The position numbers and the translations under genes were made by a program. Positions 1 to 9,383 of a stretch of 64,000 nt of DNA are shown piece by piece. The DNA lies in NCBI GenBank assembly GCA_016716225.1, contig JADJWT010000001.1, positions 2,676,501-2,740,500 on the forward strand, in the 5' to 3' direction. Under the pieces are notes generated by a model. That model saw nothing but the letters and a program-made list of their open reading frames with translations. It did no database searches and had not been told where the DNA came from. The stretch's first letter is position 1. Each line of letters begins with the position of its first letter. The DNA comes from Ignavibacteriota bacterium. Lineage in GTDB: Bacteria; Bacteroidota; Ignavibacteria; Ignavibacteriales; Melioribacteraceae.

Positions 1-424
1 TGTTTTCCCGTAAATCTAAAAACAATTATTTAATTTGAACGTTTTTAAAGCATATCTAAATTATTACTGAATATTTTTATTTTGATTTTATATCCAGACT
101 TTCCTTCACAAATTGTTCTAAATTATTTTTAAAGTTTAAAGATTAATGTTAAAAAAATACTTTTGAAAATCTCGAATTTGAAAAGAATTTTAATCGGATT
201 TTTTTTTAGAACCAAATTCAACTTTAACTAAATTAATTATTGTAACTATTTGTAAATTATAATAAGAATTATCTCTAATATTAATTTTAATTAAATCTTT
301 GCTTTTAATATTAATTTAAATGATCATATTATCAATTGATATTAATAAACACTAACATCGATAGATATTTATAATATAATATAAAATATATTAAATTTAA
401 GAAATTAAAATAGTTGAGACGAAA
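1..424. other. AT-rich leader region without a gene
   Basis: No convincing reading frame, RNA gene or strong hairpin is visible in these 424 bases. The stretch is extremely AT-rich, especially at 230-410, as expected of a promoter region for the oxidoreductase that follows. The left end is cut by the window, so the end of an upstream gene may be just outside. Confidence 0.6.
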
Positions 425-1777
425 ATGAATAATACTACCAGACGAAAATTTATTAAGAATATTGCGTTAAGTACATTTGCAATTAATTATATTCCATCTA
501 TAATTAGAGGAAAAAATGTACCAAGTAATAAATTAAATATAGCTGCAGTTGGTGTAGGCGGAATGGGTGGTGCAAATTTAAGAATGTTAGAGAATGAAAA
601 TATTGTAGCATTGTGTGATGTTGATTTCACCTATGCCGCAAATACATTTAAGAGATATCCTAATGCAAAAATTTATAAAGATTATCGCATAATGCTTGAA
701 AAGGAAAAAAATATTGATGCGGTTTTAATTGCAACACCGGATCATACGCATGCTGTTATTACAATGGCTGCAATGCAAGAAGGGAAGCATGTATTTTGTC
801 AAAAACCACTTACGCATAATATTTATGAAGCAAGAAAAATAATGGAAGCAGCAAAGTATTATGGTGTTCAAACTCAAATGGGAAATCAAGGGCATTCTTC
901 TGATCATATAAGAATTTTGAAAGAGTGGATAGAAGATGGTGCAATTGGAAATGTTAGGGAAGTTCATGCATGGACAGATAGACCCGTTGGTGGAGATCCT
1001 TGGTCAACATTTTTGATTAAATCAATGCCAACAGAAAAAGTTAAAATTCCAGATGAATTAGATTGGGATTTATGGCTGGGACCCGCAATGTACAGAGATT
1101 ATCATCCTGATTATCATCCAACAAATTGGAGATCGTGGATTGATTTTGGAACTGGTTCACTGGGAGATATGGGATGTCATATTCTTGATCCAGCTTTTTG
1201 GGCATTAGATTTATTTGCTCCAACTTCAATTGAAGCAACATCAACACATTGGGAGCCAGAAATTGCATCTCAAACTTTTCCCAGAGCATCTATCGTTCGA
1301 TATATTTTCCCGGCAAATGATAAACGGAATGAAATTAAGCTTACATGGTATGACGGAAGATTAATGCCTCCAATTCCGGAAGATTTAGAAATTGGCAGAA
1401 ATATTCCAGCAAGTGGCGCATTTATAATTGGCGATAAAGGGGTAATTATGCATGGAAGTCATGGAGCAGATAATGTGAGAATTATTCCAGAAAGTAAAAT
1501 GAAGGAATATAAACTTCCTCCCAAAAAAATACCTAGAATAAAAGGATCGCATGAGGATGATTGGCTACGTGCATGTAAAGAAGGGAAAAATGCAATTCCG
1601 GCAAGTTCAAATTTTGAATACGGCGGTGCATTAACTGAGATGGTTTTACTTGGTATGATTGCAATTCAAGTTAAAGATAAAAATTTAAAATGGAATGCAA
1701 ATGAAATGAAATTTGAAAATAATGATGAAGCAAATAATTTAATAAATACACAATATAGAGAAGGATGGAAATTATAA
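425..1777 (+). CDS. Gfo/Idh/MocA family oxidoreductase with Tat signal
   Basis: This 450-residue protein is an NAD(P)-dependent oxidoreductase of the Gfo/Idh/MocA type, which usually act on sugars, sugar acids or inositols. It starts with a twin-arginine export signal (RRKFIKNIAL, residues 6-15), so it probably works outside the cytoplasm. A Rossmann fold follows, with the glycine-rich turn GVGGMGG near residue 43 and the family's cofactor-site lysine-proline in CQKPL near residue 128. The C-terminal half has the motif GDMGCHILD. The substrate cannot be read from the sequence. It stands alone, with 206 bases before the next gene. Tat-exported members are common in Bacteroidota and Planctomycetes. 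Family call is firm, substrate unknown. Confidence 0.9.
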   Translation: MNNTTRRKFIKNIALSTFAINYIPSIIRGKNVPSNKLNIAAVGVGGMGGANLRMLENENIVALCDVDFTYAANTFKRYPNAKIYKDYRIMLEKEKNIDAVLIATPDHTHAVITMAAMQEGKHVFCQKPLTHNIYEARKIMEAAKYYGVQTQMGNQGHSSDHIRILKEWIEDGAIGNVREVHAWTDRPVGGDPWSTFLIKSMPTEKVKIPDELDWDLWLGPAMYRDYHPDYHPTNWRSWIDFGTGSLGDMGCHILDPAFWALDLFAPTSIEATSTHWEPEIASQTFPRASIVRYIFPANDKRNEIKLTWYDGRLMPPIPEDLEIGRNIPASGAFIIGDKGVIMHGSHGADNVRIIPESKMKEYKLPPKKIPRIKGSHEDDWLRACKEGKNAIPASSNFEYGGALTEMVLLGMIAIQVKDKNLKWNANEMKFENNDEANNLINTQYREGWKL

Positions 1778-1983
1778 TCTTTCTTAAATTATAAAATATT
1801 TACCTAAATTTATTTTGCATTATTTCTGATTTAGAAATAGAAGTTACACAATTTCTCCCTACTAAAATTTTTGAGAAATTATTTTTCTTTAAAAAACTGC
1901 GCATATATCTTTTCCAAATAATTACTATCTTTGTCTAAATATTTACCAACTAATAATATAGATGAAAACTACGGAGTTAAATA

Positions 1984-3234
1984 ATGAATAAAGCTCTTAC
2001 CGACTTTATGAACAAACATATCGTTCCGCCATTAAATCTATTAAGTGAAAATCCTTATTTATCTGCAATTCGTGCAGGTATGGTTGCAGTTGTACCGTTA
2101 ACAATTGTTGGAAGTATTTTTATAATTATTTCATATTTTCCGTTTAATGGTTGGGATAAAATTATTGAACCATACAGGTCAATTCTTGATATTCCGGTAA
2201 GTGCAACATTTGGATTGCTTGCACTGTTTGTTTGTTTTTCAATTGGATATGATTTAGGTAAACAAATGAAGCAAGAGGCAATTATTAGCGCTTCACTTTC
2301 TGCATTGATATTTTTGTTAATTCAATTTAATCCTGAAGATGAATTGTTAATTTTTGACAATCTTGGATCTAAAGGAATTTTCACTGCAATTTTGATTGCA
2401 TTTATTTCTGTTAGTGTTCAAAAATTTTTTACCGATAAAAATTTAGTGTTTCGTTTACCTAAAAATGTTCCGCCCGTTGTTTATGAATCATTTGTTTCGT
2501 TAAGTCCGTTATTTTTCTTATTAATATTGTTTTGGGTAATAAGATATGTTTTAGGAATTGATATTAATGGTATTGTTGAATTAATTTTTAGACCGGTAGT
2601 ATTTGCTTTTAATACTTTACCTGGAATTTTAGTTTACGCATTTTTAGTTACACTTTTATGGTCAGTAGGAATTAACGGTGATAATGCTATGGATGCAATC
2701 GCAGCTCCCATATTTCTTCAATATTTAACGGAAAATGTAACGGCAATGTCTTTGAATCAACCGCTGCCTTACATTACTGCGTATGGATTTTTTACAACAT
2801 TTGTAAATGTTGGTGGAACCGGTGCAACTATTGGACTCGCGTTAATAATGTTGAATTCGAAAGAACCGGGATTTAGAAAAATTTCACGATTCTCACTTCC
2901 TACACAAATATTTCAAATTAATGAACCAATATTTTTTGGTTTTCCAATTGTACTAAATCCAATTTTTATGGTCCCGTATATTTTAATTACTTTATTTCTT
3001 ACTGCCGGAACTTATATTTTAATGGATTTTGATTTGATAAGCAGACCAGTGATAAATGTTCCATGGACAACACCGCCAATTATTGGGCATTATCTTGTTT
3101 CGGGAGGTGATTGGCGAGCAGCAGTGTGGGGAGTTATTTCATTAATTTTAGCAATGACTGTATATTTTCCGTTTGCAAAAATTGCTGAAAAAAATAGATT
3201 AAATGATGAAGCTGCTGGTAAGTCTCATGAATAG
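1984..3234 (+). CDS. PTS sugar transporter subunit IIC, cellobiose/lichenan type
   Basis: A 416-residue, highly hydrophobic membrane protein of the EIIC lactose/cellobiose (CelB) family, with about ten membrane segments. Features include the N-terminal cytoplasmic start NKALTDFMNKHIVPPLNLL, the segment GINGDNAMDAIAAP near residue 237, and the family's substrate-site region QINEPIFFGFPIVLNP near residue 312. In a classical PTS this subunit carries the sugar while IIB and IIA phosphorylate it. No IIA, IIB, HPr or enzyme I is present in the window, so either these are elsewhere or the protein works as an unphosphorylated carrier. It converges on araA with a hairpin between them. The exact sugar is not evident. 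Confidence 0.92.
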   Translation: MNKALTDFMNKHIVPPLNLLSENPYLSAIRAGMVAVVPLTIVGSIFIIISYFPFNGWDKIIEPYRSILDIPVSATFGLLALFVCFSIGYDLGKQMKQEAIISASLSALIFLLIQFNPEDELLIFDNLGSKGIFTAILIAFISVSVQKFFTDKNLVFRLPKNVPPVVYESFVSLSPLFFLLILFWVIRYVLGIDINGIVELIFRPVVFAFNTLPGILVYAFLVTLLWSVGINGDNAMDAIAAPIFLQYLTENVTAMSLNQPLPYITAYGFFTTFVNVGGTGATIGLALIMLNSKEPGFRKISRFSLPTQIFQINEPIFFGFPIVLNPIFMVPYILITLFLTAGTYILMDFDLISRPVINVPWTTPPIIGHYLVSGGDWRAAVWGVISLILAMTVYFPFAKIAEKNRLNDEAAGKSHE

Positions 3235-3252
3235 AATTTAAATTAGAAAATA

Positions 3253-3287
3253 AGGAGTTCAATAAATTTATAATTTAAGGAACTCCT
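3253..3287. terminator. Bidirectional hairpin terminator between PTS IIC gene and araA
   Basis: AGGAGTTC (3253-3260) is an exact inverted copy of GAACTCCT (3280-3287), with a 19-base AT-rich loop. It lies between the stops of two convergent genes. On the plus strand it is followed by AAAATTTTTATT, and on the minus strand A/T-rich sequence also follows, so it could stop transcription both ways. Confidence 0.65.
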
Positions 3288-3295
3288 CAAAATTT

Positions 3296-4783
3296 TTATT
3301 TATAATAAATTTCGTTAAGTCTTAATTCTTTTTTGAAATCAGAAATATTTGTTGAATCATTAATTACCAAATTCTCAATGTTCGCCATTTCAGCAAAGTC
3401 TTCAATATACTCTTTTGTAATAGCTTTACTAAAAACAGTATGATGAGCGCCGCCCGCAAAAATCCATGCTTCTGCACCAATTTCCAAATTTGGTTTCGGA
3501 ATCCACATAGCTCTTGCAACCGGCAGATTTGGTAAATCATTATCCGGATTTACAACTTCAACTTCGTTAGTAATTAGCCTGAATCTATTTCCTAAATCAA
3601 TAAGAGAAACATTTATTGCGTTTCCCGGATTAACATTAAAAACCAACCGCGCTGGATCTTCTTTTCCGCCAATGCCCAAAGGATGTACTTCTAATTTTGG
3701 TTTTCCTGAAGCAATTGACGGACAAATTTCTAACATGTGAGATCCTAAAACTTTATCACCATTTAGATTAAAGTGATAAGTATAATCTTCCATAAATGAA
3801 CTTCCACCTTCAAGTCCGTTTGCCATTATTTTTACTGCGCGAACCAATGAAGAAGTTTTCCAATCACCTTCAGCACCGAACCCAAAGCCATCATTCATTA
3901 ATCTTTGAACAGCAATTCCGGGTAGTTGTTTTAATCCATGCAAATCTTCAAACGTTGTTGTAAATGCTTTGAAATTTCCATTTGTCAAAAATTTTCGTAA
4001 ACCTAGTTCAATTCTTGCGGCATCTAAAACACTATGAAATTTTGGTCCATTTTTTTTAGCTTCATCAGAAAATGTATATAAATCAAAATATTCATCAACC
4101 AAATTATTTATTTCTGATTCTTCAACTTGATTTACAACTTTTACTAAATCTCCAACTCCAAATCCATTAACTGAAAATCCCAACTGAATTTGTCCGCTAA
4201 CTTTATTTCCTTCGGTTACGGCAACTTCGCGCATATTATCTCCAAAGCGAGCAATTTTCATATTTTGCATATCAGCCCATGCAGAAGCAACCCTCATCCA
4301 CATTGCAATTTTTTCTTGAACTTTTTTATTACTCCAATGACCAACAACAACTTTTCTATTTTTTTTCATTCTTGTGCAAATGAATCCAAATTCCCTATCT
4401 CCATGTGCAGCTTGGTTGAGGTTCATAAAATCCATATCAATTGAATCCCAAGGAATTTCTTGATTGAATTGTGTATGCAAATGAAGAAATGGCTTCTGTA
4501 AAATATTCAAACCATTAATCCACATTTTTGCCGGTGAGAATGTGTGCATCCAAAATATTAATCCGATGCAATTTGGATTAACGTTTGCATCACTAATTAT
4601 ATTATAAATTTTTTCGGGAGTTGTAACAACTATTTTAAAAATAATTGGCAAAGGAAGATTTTTAGAATCATTTAAGTTATTAACAATTTTCTGAGAATTT
4701 TCTGCAACCTTTTTAAGTGTTTCTTCACCATATAAATGTTGACTTCCGGTTATAAACCATACTTCAAGATTTTTAAAATTCAT
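3296..4783 (-). CDS. araA: L-arabinose isomerase
   Basis: Converts L-arabinose to L-ribulose in the cytoplasm, the first step of arabinose use. The 495 residues match the family's usual length of about 500. The N-terminus EVWFITGSQHLYGEE is characteristic, and the metal/substrate-site regions GFGFGAEGDWKTSS, LGSHMLEICPSI and GGAHHTVFS are all intact. It is the last gene of a four-gene minus-strand operon (symporter, araB, araD, araA) and starts 27 bases after araD. The hairpin at 3253-3287 lies just beyond its stop. No oddities. Confidence 0.98.
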   Translation of the reverse strand: MNFKNLEVWFITGSQHLYGEETLKKVAENSQKIVNNLNDSKNLPLPIIFKIVVTTPEKIYNIISDANVNPNCIGLIFWMHTFSPAKMWINGLNILQKPFLHLHTQFNQEIPWDSIDMDFMNLNQAAHGDREFGFICTRMKKNRKVVVGHWSNKKVQEKIAMWMRVASAWADMQNMKIARFGDNMREVAVTEGNKVSGQIQLGFSVNGFGVGDLVKVVNQVEESEINNLVDEYFDLYTFSDEAKKNGPKFHSVLDAARIELGLRKFLTNGNFKAFTTTFEDLHGLKQLPGIAVQRLMNDGFGFGAEGDWKTSSLVRAVKIMANGLEGGSSFMEDYTYHFNLNGDKVLGSHMLEICPSIASGKPKLEVHPLGIGGKEDPARLVFNVNPGNAINVSLIDLGNRFRLITNEVEVVNPDNDLPNLPVARAMWIPKPNLEIGAEAWIFAGGAHHTVFSKAITKEYIEDFAEMANIENLVINDSTNISDFKKELRLNEIYYK

Positions 4784-4810
4784 AATTTTATCCAGAGTTT
4801 ATTTCAAATT

Positions 4811-5503
4811 TTATTTTTGACCGTAATAGGAATTTGGGCCGTGTTTTCTTTCGTAATGTTTATTGGAAATATATTTTGGTAAATCTTTTAATTTTGGATT
4901 TAACTGAAAAGATTTTAAATTCATTTCTGCTATTCTTTCAAGAATCAAAGAATTTTTTACAGAGTCATTTGCATTTTTACCGAAAACAAATGGCGCATGA
5001 CCAGCAACTAATATAGCCGGATTATTTAGTGGATTTGAATCTTGTAATGTTTCTATAATTAATTTTCCAGTATTCAATTCATAATCATTTTGTACTTCTC
5101 TCTTTTTAAGAAAACGAGTAACCGGAATTGTTCCGTTGAAATGATCTGCGTGAGTTGTTCCAATACAATTTATGGATTTGCATGCTTGCGAAAAAATAGT
5201 TGCGTAATTACTGTGTGTATGTGTAATTCCACCAATTTGCGGAAATGCTTTGTAAATTTCTAAATGTGTGGGAGTATCCGAAGATGGTCTATTTTTTCCT
5301 TCAACAATTTTTCCATTTAAATCAACAACAACCATATCAATAATTTTGATTTTTTCATATTCAATTCCGCTTGGTTTAATAACAACTAATCCGCTTTCTC
5401 TATCTATTCCGCTTACGTTTCCCCAAGTTAGTATCACGAGTCCATATTTCACTAAATCTAAATTTGCATTTAAAACATCTTTTTTTAATTGAGATAAATT
5501 CAA
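4811..5503 (-). CDS. araD: L-ribulose-5-phosphate 4-epimerase
   Basis: A class II aldolase-fold epimerase that turns L-ribulose 5-phosphate into D-xylulose 5-phosphate, feeding the pentose phosphate pathway. The 230 residues are the normal length. Visible motifs are the substrate loop LTWGNVSG, the phosphate-site KPSG, SSDTPTHLEIY, and the zinc-binding GITHTHSNYAT. GTTHADHF follows, and VAGHAPFVFG supplies another likely zinc histidine. Its start overlaps the stop of araB by four bases, so the two are translationally coupled. Confidence 0.97.
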   Translation of the reverse strand: MNLSQLKKDVLNANLDLVKYGLVILTWGNVSGIDRESGLVVIKPSGIEYEKIKIIDMVVVDLNGKIVEGKNRPSSDTPTHLEIYKAFPQIGGITHTHSNYATIFSQACKSINCIGTTHADHFNGTIPVTRFLKKREVQNDYELNTGKLIIETLQDSNPLNNPAILVAGHAPFVFGKNANDSVKNSLILERIAEMNLKSFQLNPKLKDLPKYISNKHYERKHGPNSYYGQK

Positions 5504-7203
5504 TTTTTACTCCTTAAGGAATTCTTAATTTCAAGTAATTCTTTCATTACGTTGTATAAATTTCCTTGCCATTCTTTTGTCCCAAAAGAATCATGCAATT
5601 GGGTATAGAGTTGATAAAGCTCTTTATAAATTTTAACATTTTCCGAATTTGGGAAATATGTTTTATCAATTCCAGTCATTTTATTTTTAGCTTCATCAAT
5701 ATTTTCATATCCACCTTTATCTTTACCAGCAGCAACAGTTGAGCTTATTGCGGCACCTAATGCTGGTGTTTGTTCACTTTTTGAAACTTTCATCGGGCGA
5801 TTTGTAACATCCGCATAAATTTGCATTAGAAGTTTATTTTTAATCGCAAGTCCGCCGCAATTAACTATATCGTTAATAGTAACATTATTGTCTTCTATTC
5901 TATTTATGATAGTTAAAGCACCAAATGCCGTTGCCTCAATTAATGCACGATAGATTTCATGAGCTTGTGTATGTAAAGTTTGACCAATTAGTAAACCGGT
6001 CAACCTAACATCAACAAGAACGGTCCTATTGCCATTATTCCAATCCAAAGCCAATAAACCGGTTTCACCAGGATTTAATTTATTTGCAGCAGTTTCAAGA
6101 TTTACAAATTTTTCATCAACTGTTTTTCCGTAAGACTCCGGTACAAGATTATTTACAAACCAAAGAAAAATATCTCCAACAGCAGATTGACCGGCTTCAA
6201 TTCCGTAAAATCCTTCCATAACCGAATTAGAAACAATTCCACAAACTCCGGGAATATCATTTAATTTTTCTTTCATTGATGAAATCATAATATCGCAAGT
6301 GCTTGTGCCTAAAATTTTTACAAGTGTACCTTCGGAAATTCCGGCACCAATCGCTCCAAGATGTGCATCAAACGCACCAACGGAAATTACTACATCTGTT
6401 GAAAGTCCAAGTTTATCTGCCCATTCTCTAGAAAGATTTCCAACAGCATACTCAGTAGAATATGCTTGATTAAACAAATTTGAAAGCATATTTCCAAAAT
6501 TTGGTGAAAGTTCATCTAGAAAATCTTTATCCGGTAAACCTCCCCAAGCATCATTAAACATTGCTTTGTGTCCGGCAGCGCAAATACTTCTTTTTATTTT
6601 TTTTGGATTTAATTCACCAATTAAATTTGCCGGAATCCAATCGCAAATTTCTACCCAACTGTAAGATGAATTGTAAACTTCCGGATTAGTATTTTTGCAG
6701 TGAAGAATTTTGCTCCACCACCATTCCGATGAATAAGTTCCGCCAATTTTTGCCAAATAGTTTGGTCTAATTTTAGATGCTAATTCTGTAATTTGAACTG
6801 CTTCATTAAAGCTTGTATGATCTTTCCATAACCAAACAAAAGAGGCTAAATTATTTTTGAATCTTTCATCAAAACATAAGGGATTTCCATTTTCATCAAC
6901 CGGCATAGGACTACTTCCGGTTGTATCAACGCCAATACTTATAATATCATTCGGACTAAAATTTTCCACTGTATTTTTTGCTTTTTCAATAGATCCCTTA
7001 ACAGTTGTTTCAATTCCAATTAAATAATCATCTGGATTTTGGCGGGCCAAATTTGGATCATTTTTGTCAAGTAGAATTCCAGCATCACCACTTGGATAAT
7101 TAAATACATGAGAAGCAATTTCATATCCGTTGCTAATATCAACAATTAAACTTCTGCAAGAGTTAGTTCCAAAATCCAGACCTATTGAATATTTATTCAT
7201 CAT
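5500..7203 (-). CDS. araB: Ribulokinase
   Basis: An FGGY-family carbohydrate kinase of 567 residues that phosphorylates L-ribulose with ATP. The N-terminal ATPase fold opens with IGLDFGTNSCRSLIVD. GVDTTGSSPMPVDENG, the catalytic-domain stretch VGAFDAHLGAIGAG with the likely base Asp, the KILGTSTCDIM loop, and the C-terminal NCGGLAIKN and GAAISSTVAAG motifs are all typical of AraB. Position between the symporter (15-base gap) and araD supports ribulose over other sugars. It is full length. Confidence 0.97.
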   Translation of the reverse strand: MMNKYSIGLDFGTNSCRSLIVDISNGYEIASHVFNYPSGDAGILLDKNDPNLARQNPDDYLIGIETTVKGSIEKAKNTVENFSPNDIISIGVDTTGSSPMPVDENGNPLCFDERFKNNLASFVWLWKDHTSFNEAVQITELASKIRPNYLAKIGGTYSSEWWWSKILHCKNTNPEVYNSSYSWVEICDWIPANLIGELNPKKIKRSICAAGHKAMFNDAWGGLPDKDFLDELSPNFGNMLSNLFNQAYSTEYAVGNLSREWADKLGLSTDVVISVGAFDAHLGAIGAGISEGTLVKILGTSTCDIMISSMKEKLNDIPGVCGIVSNSVMEGFYGIEAGQSAVGDIFLWFVNNLVPESYGKTVDEKFVNLETAANKLNPGETGLLALDWNNGNRTVLVDVRLTGLLIGQTLHTQAHEIYRALIEATAFGALTIINRIEDNNVTINDIVNCGGLAIKNKLLMQIYADVTNRPMKVSKSEQTPALGAAISSTVAAGKDKGGYENIDEAKNKMTGIDKTYFPNSENVKIYKELYQLYTQLHDSFGTKEWQGNLYNVMKELLEIKNSLRSKN

Positions 7204-7218
7204 ATCCTCTTCGATTTA

Positions 7219-8979
7219 TCAACCATTAAAAAAGATATATGCAATAATTATAATTACCATTACCAATACCGAAGTAAAAATATCAACTCCGGACCAACTT
7301 TTGCGAGATTCCAACTTATGTTCTGCAGTGGTTGTTTCATAAGTTAACCCGCTAATTTTTTCATAATCAGGTTCTTCAGTTGAATAACTAACAATAAACA
7401 TAACTGCAAGACTTACAAGAAATATTAGTAATCCATAATATTGAAAGAAAATATTGTTAATAATCCAAAAGAATGAACCTTCGGAGTAAGTAAAATTTGT
7501 GCCCAATTTTACGGGGGTATCGATCGCAAGTCTAAATAATCCTAATGCAAATCCAGTATAGAGTGCAGCTAAAGCGCCTTTACCATTTAATCTTTTATTA
7601 AAAATTCCGGCAAAGAAAACCACAAAGATCGGTGGGGCTAAATAAGCTTGAACACCTTGTAAATAATCATATAATCCTTTTCCACCTTGAATTACCGGAA
7701 GCCAAAGCAATCCGATTAATACCATGACAGAAGTTGCAACACGACCAACCCAAACTAATTTTTCTTGTGAAACATTTGGTTTTAATCTTGAATAAAAATC
7801 TATTGTAAATAAAGTTGAACATGCATTGAAAACTCCGGCAAGTGAACTCATCAATGCGGCTAATAATCCGGCAACAACAAGGCCTCTAATTCCTACCGGA
7901 AGAATATGTGCAACCATAAGTGGAAAGGCTTGCTGAGCATTTTCTCTAATTATTTGTCCATCTTGACCAATTAATTCAGCTTGAAGTGCTGGGACTTTAC
8001 CACTTACCGCTAAAGCATAAGAAATTATTCCGGGAATGATAAAAATAAAAACCGGTAACAATTTGAAGAAAGCTGCAGCAATTGAACCTCTTCTAGCTTC
8101 AGTTTCACCATTTGCAGAAAGAGCTCTTTGAACTATATATTGATCAGTTGTCCAATACCATAATCCAATAATAGGAGCGGCAAATAACATTCCTATCCAA
8201 GGATAATTATCATTAAAGTACCAAGCCATTTTACCAGATTCTTTAATTGGTGCCCAAGTTCCTTCAATTCCAGCTGGTACTAAAGGTTTCCATAAGTTAA
8301 ACATTTCTGTTCCAACAATTTCCTTTAGCTCAGCCCATCCTCCGATTACATCCAATCCAAAGTATGTTACTAAAGCTGAACCGATTATTAAAATAATTGT
8401 TTGAAGAGCTTCAGTGTAAGCAACAGCTGCCATTCCACCAACAACAGTATACAATCCGGTTATAATGATTACTAAGATTGAACCAATCCAAAAACTATCC
8501 ATTCCCATGAAATTAATTTCAGGAAGTAAAACTGAAAAAACAATTCCACCGGCAAATACACCAACAGCAATTTTTGTTAAGACATATGCAACCAATGAAA
8601 TTGCTGATAAAACAGTTCTTGCATGCGGATTAAATCTTTTTTCTAAAAATTCCGGCATTGTAAAGACTTTAGAGCGAAGATAAAAGGGAACCATCACCCA
8701 ACCTAAAACAAGTAAACACCAAGCATGCAATTCGTAATGAGCCATAGCAACTCCGTCTGTAGCTCCAGAACCTGCTAATCCAACCAAATGTTCTGATCCA
8801 ATATTTGAAGCAAAAATTGAAGCTCCAACAATAAACCAGCCTAAATGTCGACCAGCAAGAAAATAATCTGCAGAAGTATTTTTTTGTTTTTTTATAACCC
8901 ACCAGGCTAAACCTAAAATAATTGAAAAATACCCGGCAATAACAATCCAATCAATTGTATTTAGTACAGACATTTGCAC
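7219..8979 (-). CDS. Sodium/solute symporter (SSS family), probable arabinose transporter
   Basis: A 586-residue inner-membrane carrier of the SSS family, close in type to SGLT sugar transporters. About fourteen hydrophobic segments are visible. Typical motifs include DYFLAGRHLGWFIVGAS near residue 38, the Na+-site neighbourhood SNIGSEHLVGLAGSGA, and MPEFLEKRFNP. As the first gene of the operon with araB, araD and araA it most likely brings in L-arabinose with sodium, but other pentoses cannot be excluded. Its start faces the divergent arabinofuranosidase gene across a 404-base control region. Confidence 0.93.
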   Translation of the reverse strand: MQMSVLNTIDWIVIAGYFSIILGLAWWVIKKQKNTSADYFLAGRHLGWFIVGASIFASNIGSEHLVGLAGSGATDGVAMAHYELHAWCLLVLGWVMVPFYLRSKVFTMPEFLEKRFNPHARTVLSAISLVAYVLTKIAVGVFAGGIVFSVLLPEINFMGMDSFWIGSILVIIITGLYTVVGGMAAVAYTEALQTIILIIGSALVTYFGLDVIGGWAELKEIVGTEMFNLWKPLVPAGIEGTWAPIKESGKMAWYFNDNYPWIGMLFAAPIIGLWYWTTDQYIVQRALSANGETEARRGSIAAAFFKLLPVFIFIIPGIISYALAVSGKVPALQAELIGQDGQIIRENAQQAFPLMVAHILPVGIRGLVVAGLLAALMSSLAGVFNACSTLFTIDFYSRLKPNVSQEKLVWVGRVATSVMVLIGLLWLPVIQGGKGLYDYLQGVQAYLAPPIFVVFFAGIFNKRLNGKGALAALYTGFALGLFRLAIDTPVKLGTNFTYSEGSFFWIINNIFFQYYGLLIFLVSLAVMFIVSYSTEEPDYEKISGLTYETTTAEHKLESRKSWSGVDIFTSVLVMVIIIIAYIFFNG

Positions 8980-9383
8980 TCCTTGTATGGTGAAATTTAA
9001 TAACGTTTAAGTAAAATTTACCTTATTTATTTATAGATAATTCTTATTTTCAATTTAGTTAATTAATTACATTTTGCTGTTAATATTATTTCAAAATAAA
9101 TTTAATAAAAAACCTATTTACGTTATTGTTTAACCATTTTACGCAACAAATTTTTTTATTAAAAATAATTCATTTTGATTACATCCTTTAAAATTCATTC
9201 AAATTGACAAATTTTTCATACATTGAAAAAGTAAGTTCAGTTTAATTTTTCAAATTATCAAATAGTTAAAAAGGTTATCATTTTTATAATCAAAAATTTT
9301 TTAAACCTAATTAATGTTTAAAATCAGCATTATAATTTTGGTATATATTTTGTTTTGTTGATTTTAAACTGATGGAATAATTT
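8980..9383. promoter_or_regulatory. Divergent control region between arabinose operon and arabinofuranosidase gene
   Basis: A 404-base AT-rich region without a gene, separating two divergent arabinose-related transcription units. It must hold both promoters. Near the symporter start lies a short palindrome GTAAAATTTAC (9011-9021), and near the glycosidase start a long inverted repeat (listed separately). A second cluster, TTTACG at 9118-9123 and TTTTACGCAAC at 9138-9148, may be further regulator sites, but this is weak. No dedicated AraR lies next to it. Confidence 0.6.
9316..9369. promoter_or_regulatory. 11-bp perfect inverted repeat upstream of arabinofuranosidase
   Basis: GTTTAAAATCA (9316-9326) and its exact inverse TGATTTTAAAC (9359-9369) flank 32 bases of AT-rich sequence that contains GGTATATATTTTG, a plausible promoter. 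The right arm ends 14 bases before the start codon. The layout suggests a pair of half-sites for a dimeric regulator, or a leader hairpin. Function is inferred only from position and symmetry. Confidence 0.45.
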
